From Bacillota bacterium (GTDB taxonomy: Bacteria > Bacillota > Clostridia > Peptostreptococcales > Anaerovoracaceae), in NCBI GenBank assembly GCA_016302925.1, contig JAEDMR010000088.1:1-7965 (forward strand): a stretch of DNA of 7,965 nucleotides, read 5' to 3'. Positions 1 through 6,727 of this stretch are shown here, in pieces (position 1 is the stretch's first letter; each line of letters starts with the position of its first letter). The notes below the pieces were generated by a model. It was given only the letters and a program-made list of their open reading frames with translations, was not told where the DNA came from and made no database searches. Both the position numbers and the translations under genes were made by a program.

Positions 1-136
1 GTAAGACTATTATACAAAAGCGACACCTTTATTACAACTTTAGTATACCACCTCATTCGGACGTCGTCTGATCCCCTCAGCTGCTTTTTCCGGCAACCTC
101 TCGGCATCCAGCCCGCCTGTGGTTTTTAAAAAACCG

Positions 137-165
137 CATTTTGTTTTCAAAAAGAAAACAAAATG
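137..165. repeat. Perfect hairpin repeat, copy 1
   Basis: Two 12-base arms, CATTTTGTTTTC (137-148) and GAAAACAAAATG (154-165), flank an AAAAA loop (149-153) and are perfectly complementary. The 17-base core GTTTTCAAAAAGAAAAC is identical to the core of the second hairpin at 323-351. A second small inverted repeat, GGTTTTT/AAAAAACC, lies just to the left at about 121-135. On the minus strand the hairpin is followed within a few bases by GCGGTTTTTT, so it could act as a terminator in that direction, but no gene is known to feed into it. Confidence 0.6.
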
Positions 166-322
166 GCCATTTCAGAAAACTTTCCACGTCTGATGCAGTC
201 TGTAGACCCTGGACTTCAGTATTCCGCCTTTTTTCTATGGTGATTATAGTATAATAATTATATTATTTTCTATATTATTCAATTATTTTACATGAATAAA
301 ATGTAAAGTTTTCTTTTTCCCT

Positions 323-351
323 CGAAAAGTTTTCAAAAAGAAAACTTTTCG
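323..351. repeat. Perfect hairpin repeat, copy 2
   Basis: The arms CGAAAAGTTTTC (323-334) and GAAAACTTTTCG (340-351) around an AAAAA loop (335-339) are perfectly complementary. The dimensions and 17-base core match the hairpin at 137-165, while the outer five base pairs differ yet remain paired. Both copies are followed on the + strand by GGCC, and an AAACCGCATT stretch occurs beside each (131-140 and about 363-373). This suggests two members of one intergenic repeat family. Function is unknown. Confidence 0.6.
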
Positions 352-447
352 GCCTTTTGGGAAAACCGCATTCGCACGAAGCGTCGAAAACCGATTTTGA
401 AAACAGCTTTTGAAACCGTGTTGCCTCTTCCAAAATCCAATGAATTG

Positions 448-471
448 TGATACACTATTTTCCAGTATAAC
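448..471 (+). promoter_or_regulatory. Probable promoter of EamA gene
   Basis: An extended -10 box TGATACACT (448-456) lies about 36 bases before the start codon, with only a weak -35 about 17 bases upstream. A second -10-like hexamer TATAAC (466-471) follows, with a TTGTGA 15 bases before it. Either could drive the exporter gene. The consensus matches are partial, so the exact start point is open. Confidence 0.35.
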
Positions 472-491
472 CTTAAGGAGGCAATCGCGCC

Positions 492-1391
492 ATGAAATCA
501 TCCACCAAATCCGCACTGCTTGCCATAGCCACCGTCTTCCTCTGGTCCTCGGCATTCCCAATCACCAAAATCGCCGCCCAGGCCTTCACTCCCAACGCCC
601 TGGGGCTGTTCCGCTGTACCCTGGCCGCAGGGATTTTGCTGGGAATCGGCTGCAAAAATCGCTTCAGTAAACCAAAAAAGCCCGCCCATATGCTGCTGTT
701 TCTTCTGTCGGGCGGCCTCGGATTTACGCTGTATATGCTGTTTTTCAATACGGGCATGCTGACCCTGAACTCTGCCGTTGCCAGTCTGATCATCGCCACC
801 ACACCGGTGCTGACGGCGGCAGGCGCTTCCGTTCTTTACCATGAAAAAATCCGTCCGGCAGGCTGGTGTACCATCGCGGCGGCATTCGGCGGCGTGGCAA
901 TCCTGCTTTTGTCGGATATCGCCGGCAGCAGCACGTCAGGCAGCAACACGTCAGGCAGCGGCCTGCTGTTCATGATCGGTGCGGCCATTGTGTTCTGCGG
1001 TTATAACCTGCTGAACCGAAAACTCCTTTCCATGGGCTATACCGCAGTGGAGACCGTCACATGGAGCATGGTCTCGGGGGCACTGCTTCTCCTGTTCTTC
1101 CTACCGCAAACCCTGACGCAGATTGGACAGGCCGCAGCATCCTGTCTTCCTGCTTTGGCGGCTTCCGCCTATCTGGGCGCCATGCCAAGCGCTACTGCTT
1201 ACCTGCTGTGGAGCCGTGCTTTTTCCCTGGCCGAAAAGACCAGCGATGTGACCAACTACCAGTTCCTCACACCGCTGCTCTCCACCGCCATGGGGTTTGC
1301 CATGCTGGGTGAGATTCCGTCCCTGGCCACCATCGTCGGCGGTCTGGTCATCATCGCCAGTCTGGTGATTTTCAGCAGAAAAGGCCGATGA
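492..1391 (+). CDS. EamA/DMT-family transporter
   Basis: This is an inner-membrane transporter of the drug/metabolite superfamily, 299 residues, the usual length for the two-EamA-domain type. The protein is a succession of about ten hydrophobic helices. The first EamA repeat covers roughly residues 8-140, opening with the typical W-S-S-A-F-P-I-T-K pattern and an R in helix 2. The second repeat covers roughly 155-292. The two are joined by a Ser/Gly/Thr linker made by a 15-base tandem repeat. An AAGGAGG ribosome binding site (475-481) lies 10 bases before the ATG, which supports this start. The gene is monocistronic here and converges on moeA, with 59 bp between the stops and no clear terminator. 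Substrate cannot be told from sequence: members export amino acids, nucleobases or other metabolites. Nothing links it functionally to the cofactor genes except position. Confidence 0.9.
   Translation: MKSSTKSALLAIATVFLWSSAFPITKIAAQAFTPNALGLFRCTLAAGILLGIGCKNRFSKPKKPAHMLLFLLSGGLGFTLYMLFFNTGMLTLNSAVASLIIATTPVLTAAGASVLYHEKIRPAGWCTIAAAFGGVAILLLSDIAGSSTSGSNTSGSGLLFMIGAAIVFCGYNLLNRKLLSMGYTAVETVTWSMVSGALLLLFFLPQTLTQIGQAAASCLPALAASAYLGAMPSATAYLLWSRAFSLAEKTSDVTNYQFLTPLLSTAMGFAMLGEIPSLATIVGGLVIIASLVIFSRKGR
924..960 (+). repeat. 15-bp tandem repeat within EamA gene
   Basis: GGCAGCAGCACGTCA (924-938) is followed directly by GGCAGCAACACGTCA (939-953), one mismatch apart, and then by a partial third copy GGCAGCG. 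The repeat is in frame and encodes the G-S-S-T-S-G-S-N-T-S linker between the two EamA halves, so loss or gain of a unit would change linker length without breaking the reading frame. Confidence 0.8.
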
Positions 1392-1450
1392 GTCCGCCGC
1401 GTCCGTGGGTTGCCGGTCGACAGACCATACGCCCCCGACATCGGCCCCGG

Positions 1451-2860
1451 CTACAAAAGATGCACCTCCACCTGCGTGCCCTTCTGTACGCCCTCGTCGT
1501 TGACTTCCATGACGATGTAGCCATCGGCCTGGCTCATAGTATGAATCAAGCCCGACTTGCCCCAGACCGGTGTCACAAGCGGAAGACCCGTCATCGGATC
1601 ACAGCTGGAATCATCCACCGTTACCAGCTGCAGGGTTTTGCGGCCCGGAGACGCAGCCAGATTAACCGTTATGATGCCTGCCATTGCAGGCTTTTTTTCT
1701 GTCTCGGACATTCCCGTCAGGCGTTCCCACAGTCCGCCCACGATTTCCCGGAACAAAATCAGGGCAGCCACCGGATGCCCGGGCAGACCGATGAGTGCGG
1801 TTCTCTGCACTTCGTCGAAACCCAGTATGGTCGGCTTCCCCGGCTTCACCGCCAGCCCGTGAGTCAGCACGCCGGAGGAAGCCAGATTTTTTATGATCTC
1901 TGCCGTGGCGTCCTTCTTTCCCTGGCTGCTGCCTCCCGACAGCACCACCAGGTCAGAGTCCGCCATGGCAGAAGCCGCCTTCGCCTCCAGCTCGGCGGGA
2001 TCATCACAGACAACCTCCATACGAACCACCTGAAACCCATACTCCAGTGCCTGGCCGTACAAGCCGTAGGTATTCACATCCCGAACCTGCCCCGGTCCCG
2101 GCACACGGTCCGGGGCGACGATCTCATCCCCGGTAGAAAGAATCGAAAGCTTCCATGGCTGGTAAACCAGTGCCTCTGTCCTGCCGATGGCCGACAGAAC
2201 ACCCAGATCCGCCGGACGGATCCGCCGGCCACGCTGCAGCACCCGCTGTCCTTCGGCCATATCATCCCCGGCCATCACCAGGTTCGCCCCTGCGGAAACA
2301 CTGCAGCTGACCGCCATCTGCAGGCAGGCCGGCGCTGTCCCGGCTCCTGCGCCGCCGCCCGCCGCGACGGCGCCCGCCTGCCTTCCGCCGTTCAACCCGC
2401 TTCCGTTCTGTTCACTGACGTTCAGCCCGCTTCCATGAAGCGGGGTCCCGAAGCCTTCGCAGTATTCCACCATGACCATGGCATCTGCCCCCGCCGGCAC
2501 CATGCCGCCGGTGGGCACATAGACACATTCACCCGGGCCCACGGTCATTTCCGCCGCCTTACCCATCTCCACTTCACCGATTACCTTCAAAAAAACCGGA
2601 AGGCTTTCCGATGCGCCGCCGGTATCCCTGCTCTGAACCGCATAGCCGTCCACCGTGGATCGATGGAATCCCGGTACCGGATTGCCGCAGTAGACGTCTT
2701 CTGCCAGAATCCGGCCTGGCAGTGACATCAGAGGCACCCACTCTGTTTCCATGGGCAGGCCGGCCGTCTGCTTCATGACCTCCGGCCCGCTGCTGCCGGC
2801 CGCATACCGCAGCAGCTTTTCCATCGCCACTTCCAATGTATCAACCTTCCGTAATTCCAC
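1451..2860 (-). CDS. moeA: Molybdopterin molybdenumtransferase MoeA
   Basis: MoeA inserts molybdate (or tungstate) into adenylylated molybdopterin, the last step of basic cofactor synthesis, in the cytoplasm. Visible landmarks are F-H-R-S-T-V-D-G-Y-A (residues 65-74), the MoaB-like domain with STGDEIV (242-248), the SGGSSQGKKD loop (308-317), VKPGKP (338-343), LPGHPVAA (359-366) and a C-terminal beta domain to residue 469. The family usually has about 400-420 residues; the excess is mainly a Gly/Ala/Ser-rich insert at about 139-177, partly built from a DNA repeat. The SGGSS form of the loop resembles the long clostridial MoeA type, but there is no C-terminal LysR-substrate-like domain. The start is GTG, overlapping tupC by 20 bp, with an AGGAAG ribosome binding site inside tupC. 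Placement directly after tupC argues that tungstate is delivered to this enzyme. Confidence 0.93.
   Translation of the reverse strand: MELRKVDTLEVAMEKLLRYAAGSSGPEVMKQTAGLPMETEWVPLMSLPGRILAEDVYCGNPVPGFHRSTVDGYAVQSRDTGGASESLPVFLKVIGEVEMGKAAEMTVGPGECVYVPTGGMVPAGADAMVMVEYCEGFGTPLHGSGLNVSEQNGSGLNGGRQAGAVAAGGGAGAGTAPACLQMAVSCSVSAGANLVMAGDDMAEGQRVLQRGRRIRPADLGVLSAIGRTEALVYQPWKLSILSTGDEIVAPDRVPGPGQVRDVNTYGLYGQALEYGFQVVRMEVVCDDPAELEAKAASAMADSDLVVLSGGSSQGKKDATAEIIKNLASSGVLTHGLAVKPGKPTILGFDEVQRTALIGLPGHPVAALILFREIVGGLWERLTGMSETEKKPAMAGIITVNLAASPGRKTLQLVTVDDSSCDPMTGLPLVTPVWGKSGLIHTMSQADGYIVMEVNDEGVQKGTQVEVHLL
2389..2434 (-). repeat. 16-bp direct repeat within moeA
   Basis: On the + strand CGTTCAACCCGCTTCC (2389-2404) and CGTTCAGCCCGCTTCC (2419-2434) are direct repeats one mismatch apart with a 30-base period. 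They encode the duplicated G-S-G-L-N of the MoeA insert. The neighbouring DNA (about 2345-2390) is strongly GC-rich and encodes a Gly/Ala tract. Slippage or duplication is the likely origin of the insert. Confidence 0.75.
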
Positions 2861-3455
2861 AGTATCTTCCTTTCTCCATGCGGTGCATTACATCACAAAG
2901 TTCTTTTTTCTTTTCCAGCTGGTGATTGACGATGAGCCAGGTAATGGGCCGCTCATCCTGAGTCTGTCGGATCAGATCCAGGATCACCGCCTCGCTGTCG
3001 GGATCCATGTTGGACAGGGTCTCATCCATCATGACGAACTTCGGTCCGAAGACCATGGCACGAAGAAACGACAGCTTCTGCCGCTCGCCGCTGGACAGGC
3101 TTCTGGCATACTGGTTCTTCTGTGCCAGCAGGCCCACCCGTTCCAGCAGATAGTCCATTTCCTTTTCATCTGGCCGCTGCCCCCTGACTTTCAGCGGATA
3201 CACCAGGTTGTCGTAGACGCTGGCATGGAGCAGATAGGGCCGCTGGCTCATGAGGGTAATATCCTGGGGCGTCAGTCCTTCATAATCGATGGTGCCCCGG
3301 TCCGGCGTCAAAATGCCCATGATACACTTCAGCAAAATGGTTTTGCCGGACCCGTTGTGTCCCACGAGACCGTGGATTTTGCCCGGTGCCAGTTCCATCC
3401 GGTCGATCTGCAGGGTGAAATCACCCTCTGTTTTGGAGAGATCAGTTATTCTCAT
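2841..3455 (-). CDS. tupC: Tungstate ABC transporter ATP-binding protein TupC
   Basis: This is the cytoplasmic ATPase that powers tungstate uptake through TupB. In the 204-residue protein the Walker A is GHNGSGKT (32-39), the Q-loop glutamine is Q71, the signature is LSSGE (120-124, a variant of LSGGQ), the Walker B is FVMMDE (140-145), followed by a D-loop S-N-M-D, and the switch histidine is H178 in VNHQL. At about 204 residues it is a compact importer ATPase with no C-terminal regulatory domain. The open frame extends 10 codons further upstream, but the ATG at 3455 has an AGAGGTGG ribosome binding site just before it and fits the family start. It overlaps tupB by 14 bp, which points to translational coupling. 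Assignment to tungstate rests on the adjoining TupA and TupB. Confidence 0.9.
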   Translation of the reverse strand: MRITDLSKTEGDFTLQIDRMELAPGKIHGLVGHNGSGKTILLKCIMGILTPDRGTIDYEGLTPQDITLMSQRPYLLHASVYDNLVYPLKVRGQRPDEKEMDYLLERVGLLAQKNQYARSLSSGERQKLSFLRAMVFGPKFVMMDETLSNMDPDSEAVILDLIRQTQDERPITWLIVNHQLEKKKELCDVMHRMEKGRYCGITEG

Positions 3456-4134
3456 GTTCCACCTCTTCTTTCTGCAGCAGATCACAGAGCCACTGGATGA
3501 AAAATGCCATCACCAGCAGGATCATACCCAGGGCGATGCCCTCGGTAAAGATGCCTTGACTCTTCAGCAGGGAAATGGCCGTGGTCATGGTCCGGGTCCG
3601 TCCTTTGATGTTTCCTCCCACCAGCATGACGCTGCCCACCTCGCTGATGGAACGGCCGAAGGCTGTCACGATGCAGAAATAGATATCATGGCGCATTTCT
3701 TTCAGGATGGTCCAGATGGTCTGCCATCTGCCCGCACCCATGGTCAGGCAGAACTCCCGGATTTCCGGTGCTTTGCTGACTGCATGCTGGTGGACCATGC
3801 CGGTCATGATAGGCGTGATGATCAGAGCCTGGGCTGCCACCATGCCTTTGATGGTGAACAGCCAGCCCAGAGAACCCAGAGGTCCCCGCCGCATGAGCAG
3901 CATATAGACCAGCAGGCCTGCCACCACCGGCGGCATCCCCATCAGGGTCCGGTTGATCCGGATCAGAAGCCGTTTCCCCGGGAAATTGAACCGTTCCAGC
4001 AGAAGGCCGAAGACAATGCCAAGCAGGGAAGAAATCAGACAGGAACAGACCGCCATCTGAAAGGTCACCTTGATGGCGCTCAGGATGGCAGGGTCTGTAA
4101 AGCAGTCATGAAACCACTGTAAAATTCCGTTCAT
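3442..4134 (-). CDS. tupB: Tungstate ABC transporter permease TupB
   Basis: This is the membrane channel of the tungstate importer, 230 residues with about five hydrophobic helices (roughly 20-46, 64-84, 94-116, 148-174 and 197-219). The cytoplasmic coupling region carries SEVGSVMLVGGNIKG (164-178) followed by R-T-R-T-M-T-T, which I recognise as typical of TupB-type permeases and which contains the EAA-like G. The frame is open 24 codons further upstream into tupA, but no upstream ATG has a ribosome binding site. I chose the ATG at 4134, seven bases after the tupA stop. The nearest Shine-Dalgarno-like sequence, AGGA, is too close to this ATG to work well, so translation probably depends on ribosomes finishing tupA. 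Its 3' end overlaps tupC. Confidence 0.9.
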   Translation of the reverse strand: MNGILQWFHDCFTDPAILSAIKVTFQMAVCSCLISSLLGIVFGLLLERFNFPGKRLLIRINRTLMGMPPVVAGLLVYMLLMRRGPLGSLGWLFTIKGMVAAQALIITPIMTGMVHQHAVSKAPEIREFCLTMGAGRWQTIWTILKEMRHDIYFCIVTAFGRSISEVGSVMLVGGNIKGRTRTMTTAISLLKSQGIFTEGIALGMILLVMAFFIQWLCDLLQKEEVEHENN

Positions 4135-4141
4135 GTCCTGT

Positions 4142-5005
4142 TTATGCGTCCGTTCCCGCATTCGGTGTGAACAGAGCCTGTCCGTACTCTTCCACGCCAT
4201 ATTCACCGATCAGCTGCTGCACTTCATCGGAACAGATCCACTGGATGAACGCATTGGCTGCTTCGTTGTTGACTTCCGGATACTTTTCCGGGTTCACTGC
4301 GATGACACCATACTGGTTCAGCAAGTCCTTTGCACCCTCGCAGACAATATTCAGCTCGATGCCCAGATCAGCATCATTCTTGAACTTGAGCCAGGTACCT
4401 CTGTCGGTGAGGCAGTACGCCTTCTGTTCGTCAGCCATGGTAATGGTGGCGCCCATGCCCTGTCCGGATTCAATGTAGTTCGGATTGGCTGCCGGATCCA
4501 GGTTGAATGCCGGCCACAGCTTCTTTTCCTTCTTATCCGTACCGGAATCATCCCCTCTGGATACGAAAGGCATCTGGCTGACAGAAATCGTCGTCAGGCA
4601 GGATCCCAGATCATCCCCGTAAGCATCTTCTGCTTCCGGTCCTACCACGACGAAATCGTTGTACATCACAGGGAAACGCTCCACGCCGAAGCCATTTTCG
4701 ATGAATTCCTCTTCACTGGCTTTCGCGTGAACCAGCACGATATCCACGTCTCCGTTTTCGCCCATCTTCAGGGCTTCACCGGTACCCACGGCAGTCCACT
4801 CCAGGGTCCAGCCGGTGTCTTCCTTGAACAGCGGCGCCAGATAATCCAACAGCCCGGTGTCCGCCGTGCTGGTGGTGGTTGCCATGGTCAGGGTACCCTT
4901 GTCCGCCGCTGCACCCTGATCCTCTGCCGGCTCTTCATTCCCGCCGCAGGCAAACAGGCAGAAGCACATTATGACAATCAGTAATGCCGATAAAATCTTC
5001 TTCAT
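4142..5005 (-). CDS. tupA: Tungstate-binding lipoprotein TupA
   Basis: This is the extracytoplasmic substrate-binding protein of the tungstate importer, 287 residues. A lysine-led hydrophobic signal peptide (1-19) ends in the lipobox L-F-A-C with C20 as the lipidated residue, as expected in a Gram-positive cell. An acidic linker follows to about residue 36. The mature domain opens with T-L-T-M-A-T-T-T-S-T; the TTTS motif (43-46) followed by D-T-G-L-L-D is the hallmark that separates TupA from ModA and WtpA. Further family features are VMYNDFVVVGP and the SRGDDSGTD segment. The ribosome binding site AGGAGG sits 8 bases before the ATG. It is the first gene of the tupABC-moeA block and stands behind a 248-bp structured leader with two terminators, so it is probably controlled at the level of transcription elongation. 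Confidence 0.93.
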   Translation of the reverse strand: MKKILSALLIVIMCFCLFACGGNEEPAEDQGAAADKGTLTMATTTSTADTGLLDYLAPLFKEDTGWTLEWTAVGTGEALKMGENGDVDIVLVHAKASEEEFIENGFGVERFPVMYNDFVVVGPEAEDAYGDDLGSCLTTISVSQMPFVSRGDDSGTDKKEKKLWPAFNLDPAANPNYIESGQGMGATITMADEQKAYCLTDRGTWLKFKNDADLGIELNIVCEGAKDLLNQYGVIAVNPEKYPEVNNEAANAFIQWICSDEVQQLIGEYGVEEYGQALFTPNAGTDA

Positions 5006-5051
5006 TCTTTCATCCTCCTCGTATCATTTCTTTTCGAAAAAGGGTGCAATG

Positions 5052-5075
5052 AAAAAAGCTCCCGAAAGAGCCCGC
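5052..5075 (-). terminator. Intrinsic terminator upstream of tupA (distal)
   Basis: On the minus strand GCTCT-TTCG-GGAGC (5071 to 5058) forms a hairpin with a stable UUCG loop, extended by two G-U pairs, and runs into six T (5057-5052). It lies about 45 bases before the tupA ATG, inside the presumed leader. It can end the moaA-MOSC transcript or act as the terminator of an attenuator. Confidence 0.75.
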
Positions 5076-5110
5076 AAAAAATAAGCATCGTATTCATCCA
5101 TGCTGCTTAT
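5076..5110 (-). terminator. Intrinsic terminator upstream of tupA (proximal)
   Basis: On the minus strand ATAAGCA (5110-5104) pairs perfectly with TGCTTAT (5087-5081) around a 16-base loop, followed immediately by five T (5080-5076). The stem is AT-richer and weaker than the hairpin that follows only one base later. Two terminators placed back to back before a coding region are a common layout for strict attenuation or for insulating two operons. Confidence 0.55.
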
Positions 5111-5160
5111 ATTCTGTAGGAAATCTTTTCAAACACGGAAGGCATTCTCTTTTCAAAAAA

Positions 5161-5240
5161 CACCCATCGGTCTGCCGTCATAGCACCGTCCGAACGCACT
5201 CCGCGGACCTGTCCCTTAGACCGGCCAGACTCGAAATCCT
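5161..5240 (-). promoter_or_regulatory. Structured leader, possible Moco/Tuco-type riboswitch
   Basis: Between the MOSC stop and the terminators lies GC-rich, clearly foldable RNA in otherwise AT-rich DNA. On the minus strand CGGUCU (5223-5218) pairs perfectly with AGACCG (5173-5168), closing a domain that contains a GUCCG/CGGAC hairpin (5208-5204 with 5192-5188) and the stretch GACGGUGCUAUGACGGC (5190-5174). A T6 run (5160-5155) follows. Its place before tupA and the two terminators downstream fit a metal- or cofactor-sensing element. From memory the GGUGCU stretch resembles parts of the Moco RNA family, whose variants lacking one stem have been proposed to sense tungsten cofactor. I could not align it, and the order of segments does not clearly match, so the class is a guess; the structure itself is better supported. 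Confidence 0.35.
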
Positions 5241-5253
5241 TAGAAATATGTAA

Positions 5254-5694
5254 TTATCTATCAGAGACTACCACGAGCCGATCACCGACCCGGACAGGGC
5301 CTCCCTTCAAAACCCTCGCAAACACACCCTCTGTAGGCATGATGCATGTCCCAACCGCCTGGGCGATGGCGCAGCCGTGATGGCATTCTTTGCCGATCTG
5401 GGTCAGCTCCAGTTCCACGTTCCCAATTTGAAAACGGGTTCCCACCGGCAGCCTGGCGAAATCCACCCCGCTGACCACCATGTTTTCACCGAAATCCCCA
5501 TCCTTCACGCTGACGCCCAGCGCTTTGAATTCTTCTATTTTTTCATAGGACAGCAGCGACACCTGCCGATGCCATTTCCCGGCATGGGCATCGCCCTCCA
5601 GTCCCCAGTCTTCTACGCATACCGCCTGGCCCACATTGGCTTTGGCCGTACCTTTGGCCGGACTGGTGCAGACCGCCTTAATGATTCCTTCCAT
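5254..5694 (-). CDS. MOSC domain protein
   Basis: This is a free-standing MOSC-domain protein of 146 residues, nearly all of it domain. Family marks are GLEGDAHAG (31-39), a W-H-R-Q-V-S-L-L segment, GDFGEN (66-71), T-Q-I-G-K-E-C with the conserved cysteine C104, and MPTEGVFARV (119-128) before a closing G-G-P-V-R-V-G-D. MOSC domains bind or modify molybdenum cofactor and are thought to carry sulfur on the conserved cysteine. The exact reaction of these small bacterial forms is not established, so I give no symbol. The ATG lies four bases after the moaA stop with GGAGG eight bases upstream, so it is co-transcribed with moaA. A structured leader and two terminators follow it. Confidence 0.9.
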   Translation of the reverse strand: MEGIIKAVCTSPAKGTAKANVGQAVCVEDWGLEGDAHAGKWHRQVSLLSYEKIEEFKALGVSVKDGDFGENMVVSGVDFARLPVGTRFQIGNVELELTQIGKECHHGCAIAQAVGTCIMPTEGVFARVLKGGPVRVGDRLVVVSDR

Positions 5695-5698
5695 TGCA

Positions 5699-6718
5699 TT
5701 ACCCTCCGATGCCTGACATGAGCCCTTCTTCCTTCTGCCGGACCTCTGTCGGCTCCCCGCCTGTTCCCGGGTCTCCGCACTCCGCAGTCTCCCCGCAAAA
5801 TCCGTGCTGCTGCGGCTTCCGGAAAATTCCCGTGCGAATGGATTTTGTCAGGGTATCGTCATCTACCCCGCTCCGCAGAAGGCTTCGCAGATCCACGCCC
5901 TCCGCATACTGCAGACAGGGCTTCAGCAATCCCTCCGCCGTGAGGCGTACCCGGTTACAGCTTTCACAGAACCGGTGGGAAAGGGCACTGATGAAGCCAA
6001 CCTTCCCGATAAATCCCCGGAAATCATAATACACCGCCGGCCCGTTGCCTCTTTTCTCTGTGGATTTTGATCCGGGTCCGTAAACCGCCTCCAGACGGGC
6101 CAGAATATGATCCTGGCTGTACCCCAGAAAGTCCCGGCCCAGGCCCACAGGCATCATCTCGATGAACCGAACATCCATCTGACGGTCCCGCGCAAGGGCA
6201 GCCAGTTCCTCCGCTTCGTCCATGTTATAGTCTGCCAGGGTCACGGCGTTGAGCTTCACCCGCAGTCCCGGCTGCAGGCAACAGTCGTCCAGGGCTTTCA
6301 ACACCTGGGGCAGGGCAGCCTGTCCTGTAATTTCCGCATAACGGTCTTCCCGCAGGGTATCCAGGCTGATGTTCACCGCATCCAGCCCTGCGTCCATCAG
6401 TTCCGGCAGCATGGCGGACAGCAGCAGTCCGTTGGTAGTCAGGCTGACTGTTTCCAGCCCCGGAAGCTTTTTCAGTTCCCGGATGAGGGACGGCAGTCCC
6501 TTTCGGACCAGGGGTTCTCCTCCTGTAATTTTAACATGCCGGATGCCGTTTGAACAGAACAATCTTACCAGCCTGACCATTTCATCAAACCGCAGCACCG
6601 CATCGTGACCGCAGGACAGCACACCGCAGGACGGCATGCAGTAGCGGCACCGCAGATTGCAGCGGTCTGTCACTGATATTCGTATGTAGTCGATTTCCCG
6701 TTCAAACTGATCTTTCAT
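5699..6718 (-). CDS. moaA: GTP 3',8-cyclase MoaA
   Basis: MoaA is the radical SAM enzyme that, with MoaC, turns GTP into cyclic pyranopterin monophosphate, the first step of Mo/W cofactor synthesis. The N-terminal cluster motif is C20-x3-C24-x2-C27 in DRCNLRCRYCMP, the SAM-binding GGEP is at 66-69, and the MoaA-type FIEMMP is at 185-190. The second cluster has C251, C254 and C268 in R-F-C-E-S-C-N-R and K-P-C. The conserved Gly-Gly tail (MSGIGG, 334-339) needed for activity in the family is intact. Between K-P-Q-Q-H-G-F and this tail is an extra run of about 25 residues rich in G, E and T with two added cysteines. The ATG has an AGGAAG ribosome binding site and starts nine bases after the upstream frameshifted gene. 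moaC is not in the window. Confidence 0.95.
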   Translation of the reverse strand: MKDQFEREIDYIRISVTDRCNLRCRYCMPSCGVLSCGHDAVLRFDEMVRLVRLFCSNGIRHVKITGGEPLVRKGLPSLIRELKKLPGLETVSLTTNGLLLSAMLPELMDAGLDAVNISLDTLREDRYAEITGQAALPQVLKALDDCCLQPGLRVKLNAVTLADYNMDEAEELAALARDRQMDVRFIEMMPVGLGRDFLGYSQDHILARLEAVYGPGSKSTEKRGNGPAVYYDFRGFIGKVGFISALSHRFCESCNRVRLTAEGLLKPCLQYAEGVDLRSLLRSGVDDDTLTKSIRTGIFRKPQQHGFCGETAECGDPGTGGEPTEVRQKEEGLMSGIGG

Positions 6719-6727
6719 AGCATCTTC

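Larger units (their letters stand above)
1..491. other. AT-rich gene-free spacer
   Basis: I see no convincing coding region here on either strand. The only open frames are short and lack a ribosome binding site or a recognisable product. The stretch holds two related perfect hairpins (137-165 and 323-351), a small inverted repeat (TTTACAT at 287-293 and ATGTAAA at 301-307), a very AT-rich core around 240-300 with a TATAAT at 250-255, and near its right end the probable promoter and ribosome binding site of the EamA gene. No upstream gene end is visible, so what lies to the left is unknown. Confidence 0.6.

Noticed and set aside
240..307. TATAAT at 250-255 and the TTTACAT/ATGTAAA hairpin as promoter and terminator
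   Set aside because: There is no -35 at a proper distance, the sequence is low-complexity AT, and the hairpin is short with no clean T-tract, so neither is supported.
1392..1450. Bidirectional terminator between the EamA gene and moeA
   Set aside because: Only a four-base stem (GGTC/GACC) is present and no T-run follows on either strand.
1388..2725. A 445-codon open frame on the + strand opposite moeA
   Set aside because: It is antisense to a clear moeA, its product is rich in His, Arg, Gln and Pro with no domain, and it has no convincing start. Similar long antisense frames opposite tupB, tupA and moaA were dropped for the same reason.
2841..5005. ModABC or WtpABC molybdate/tungstate transporter
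   Set aside because: The TTTS motif and D-T-G-L-L-D of the binding protein and the SEVGSVMLVGGNIKG stretch of the permease are of the Tup type.
5161..5180. Similarity of the ACCGATGG end of the leader to the cyclic-di-GMP-I riboswitch
   Set aside because: The 3' end looks alike, but the conserved inner segments of that class that I would expect are not present.
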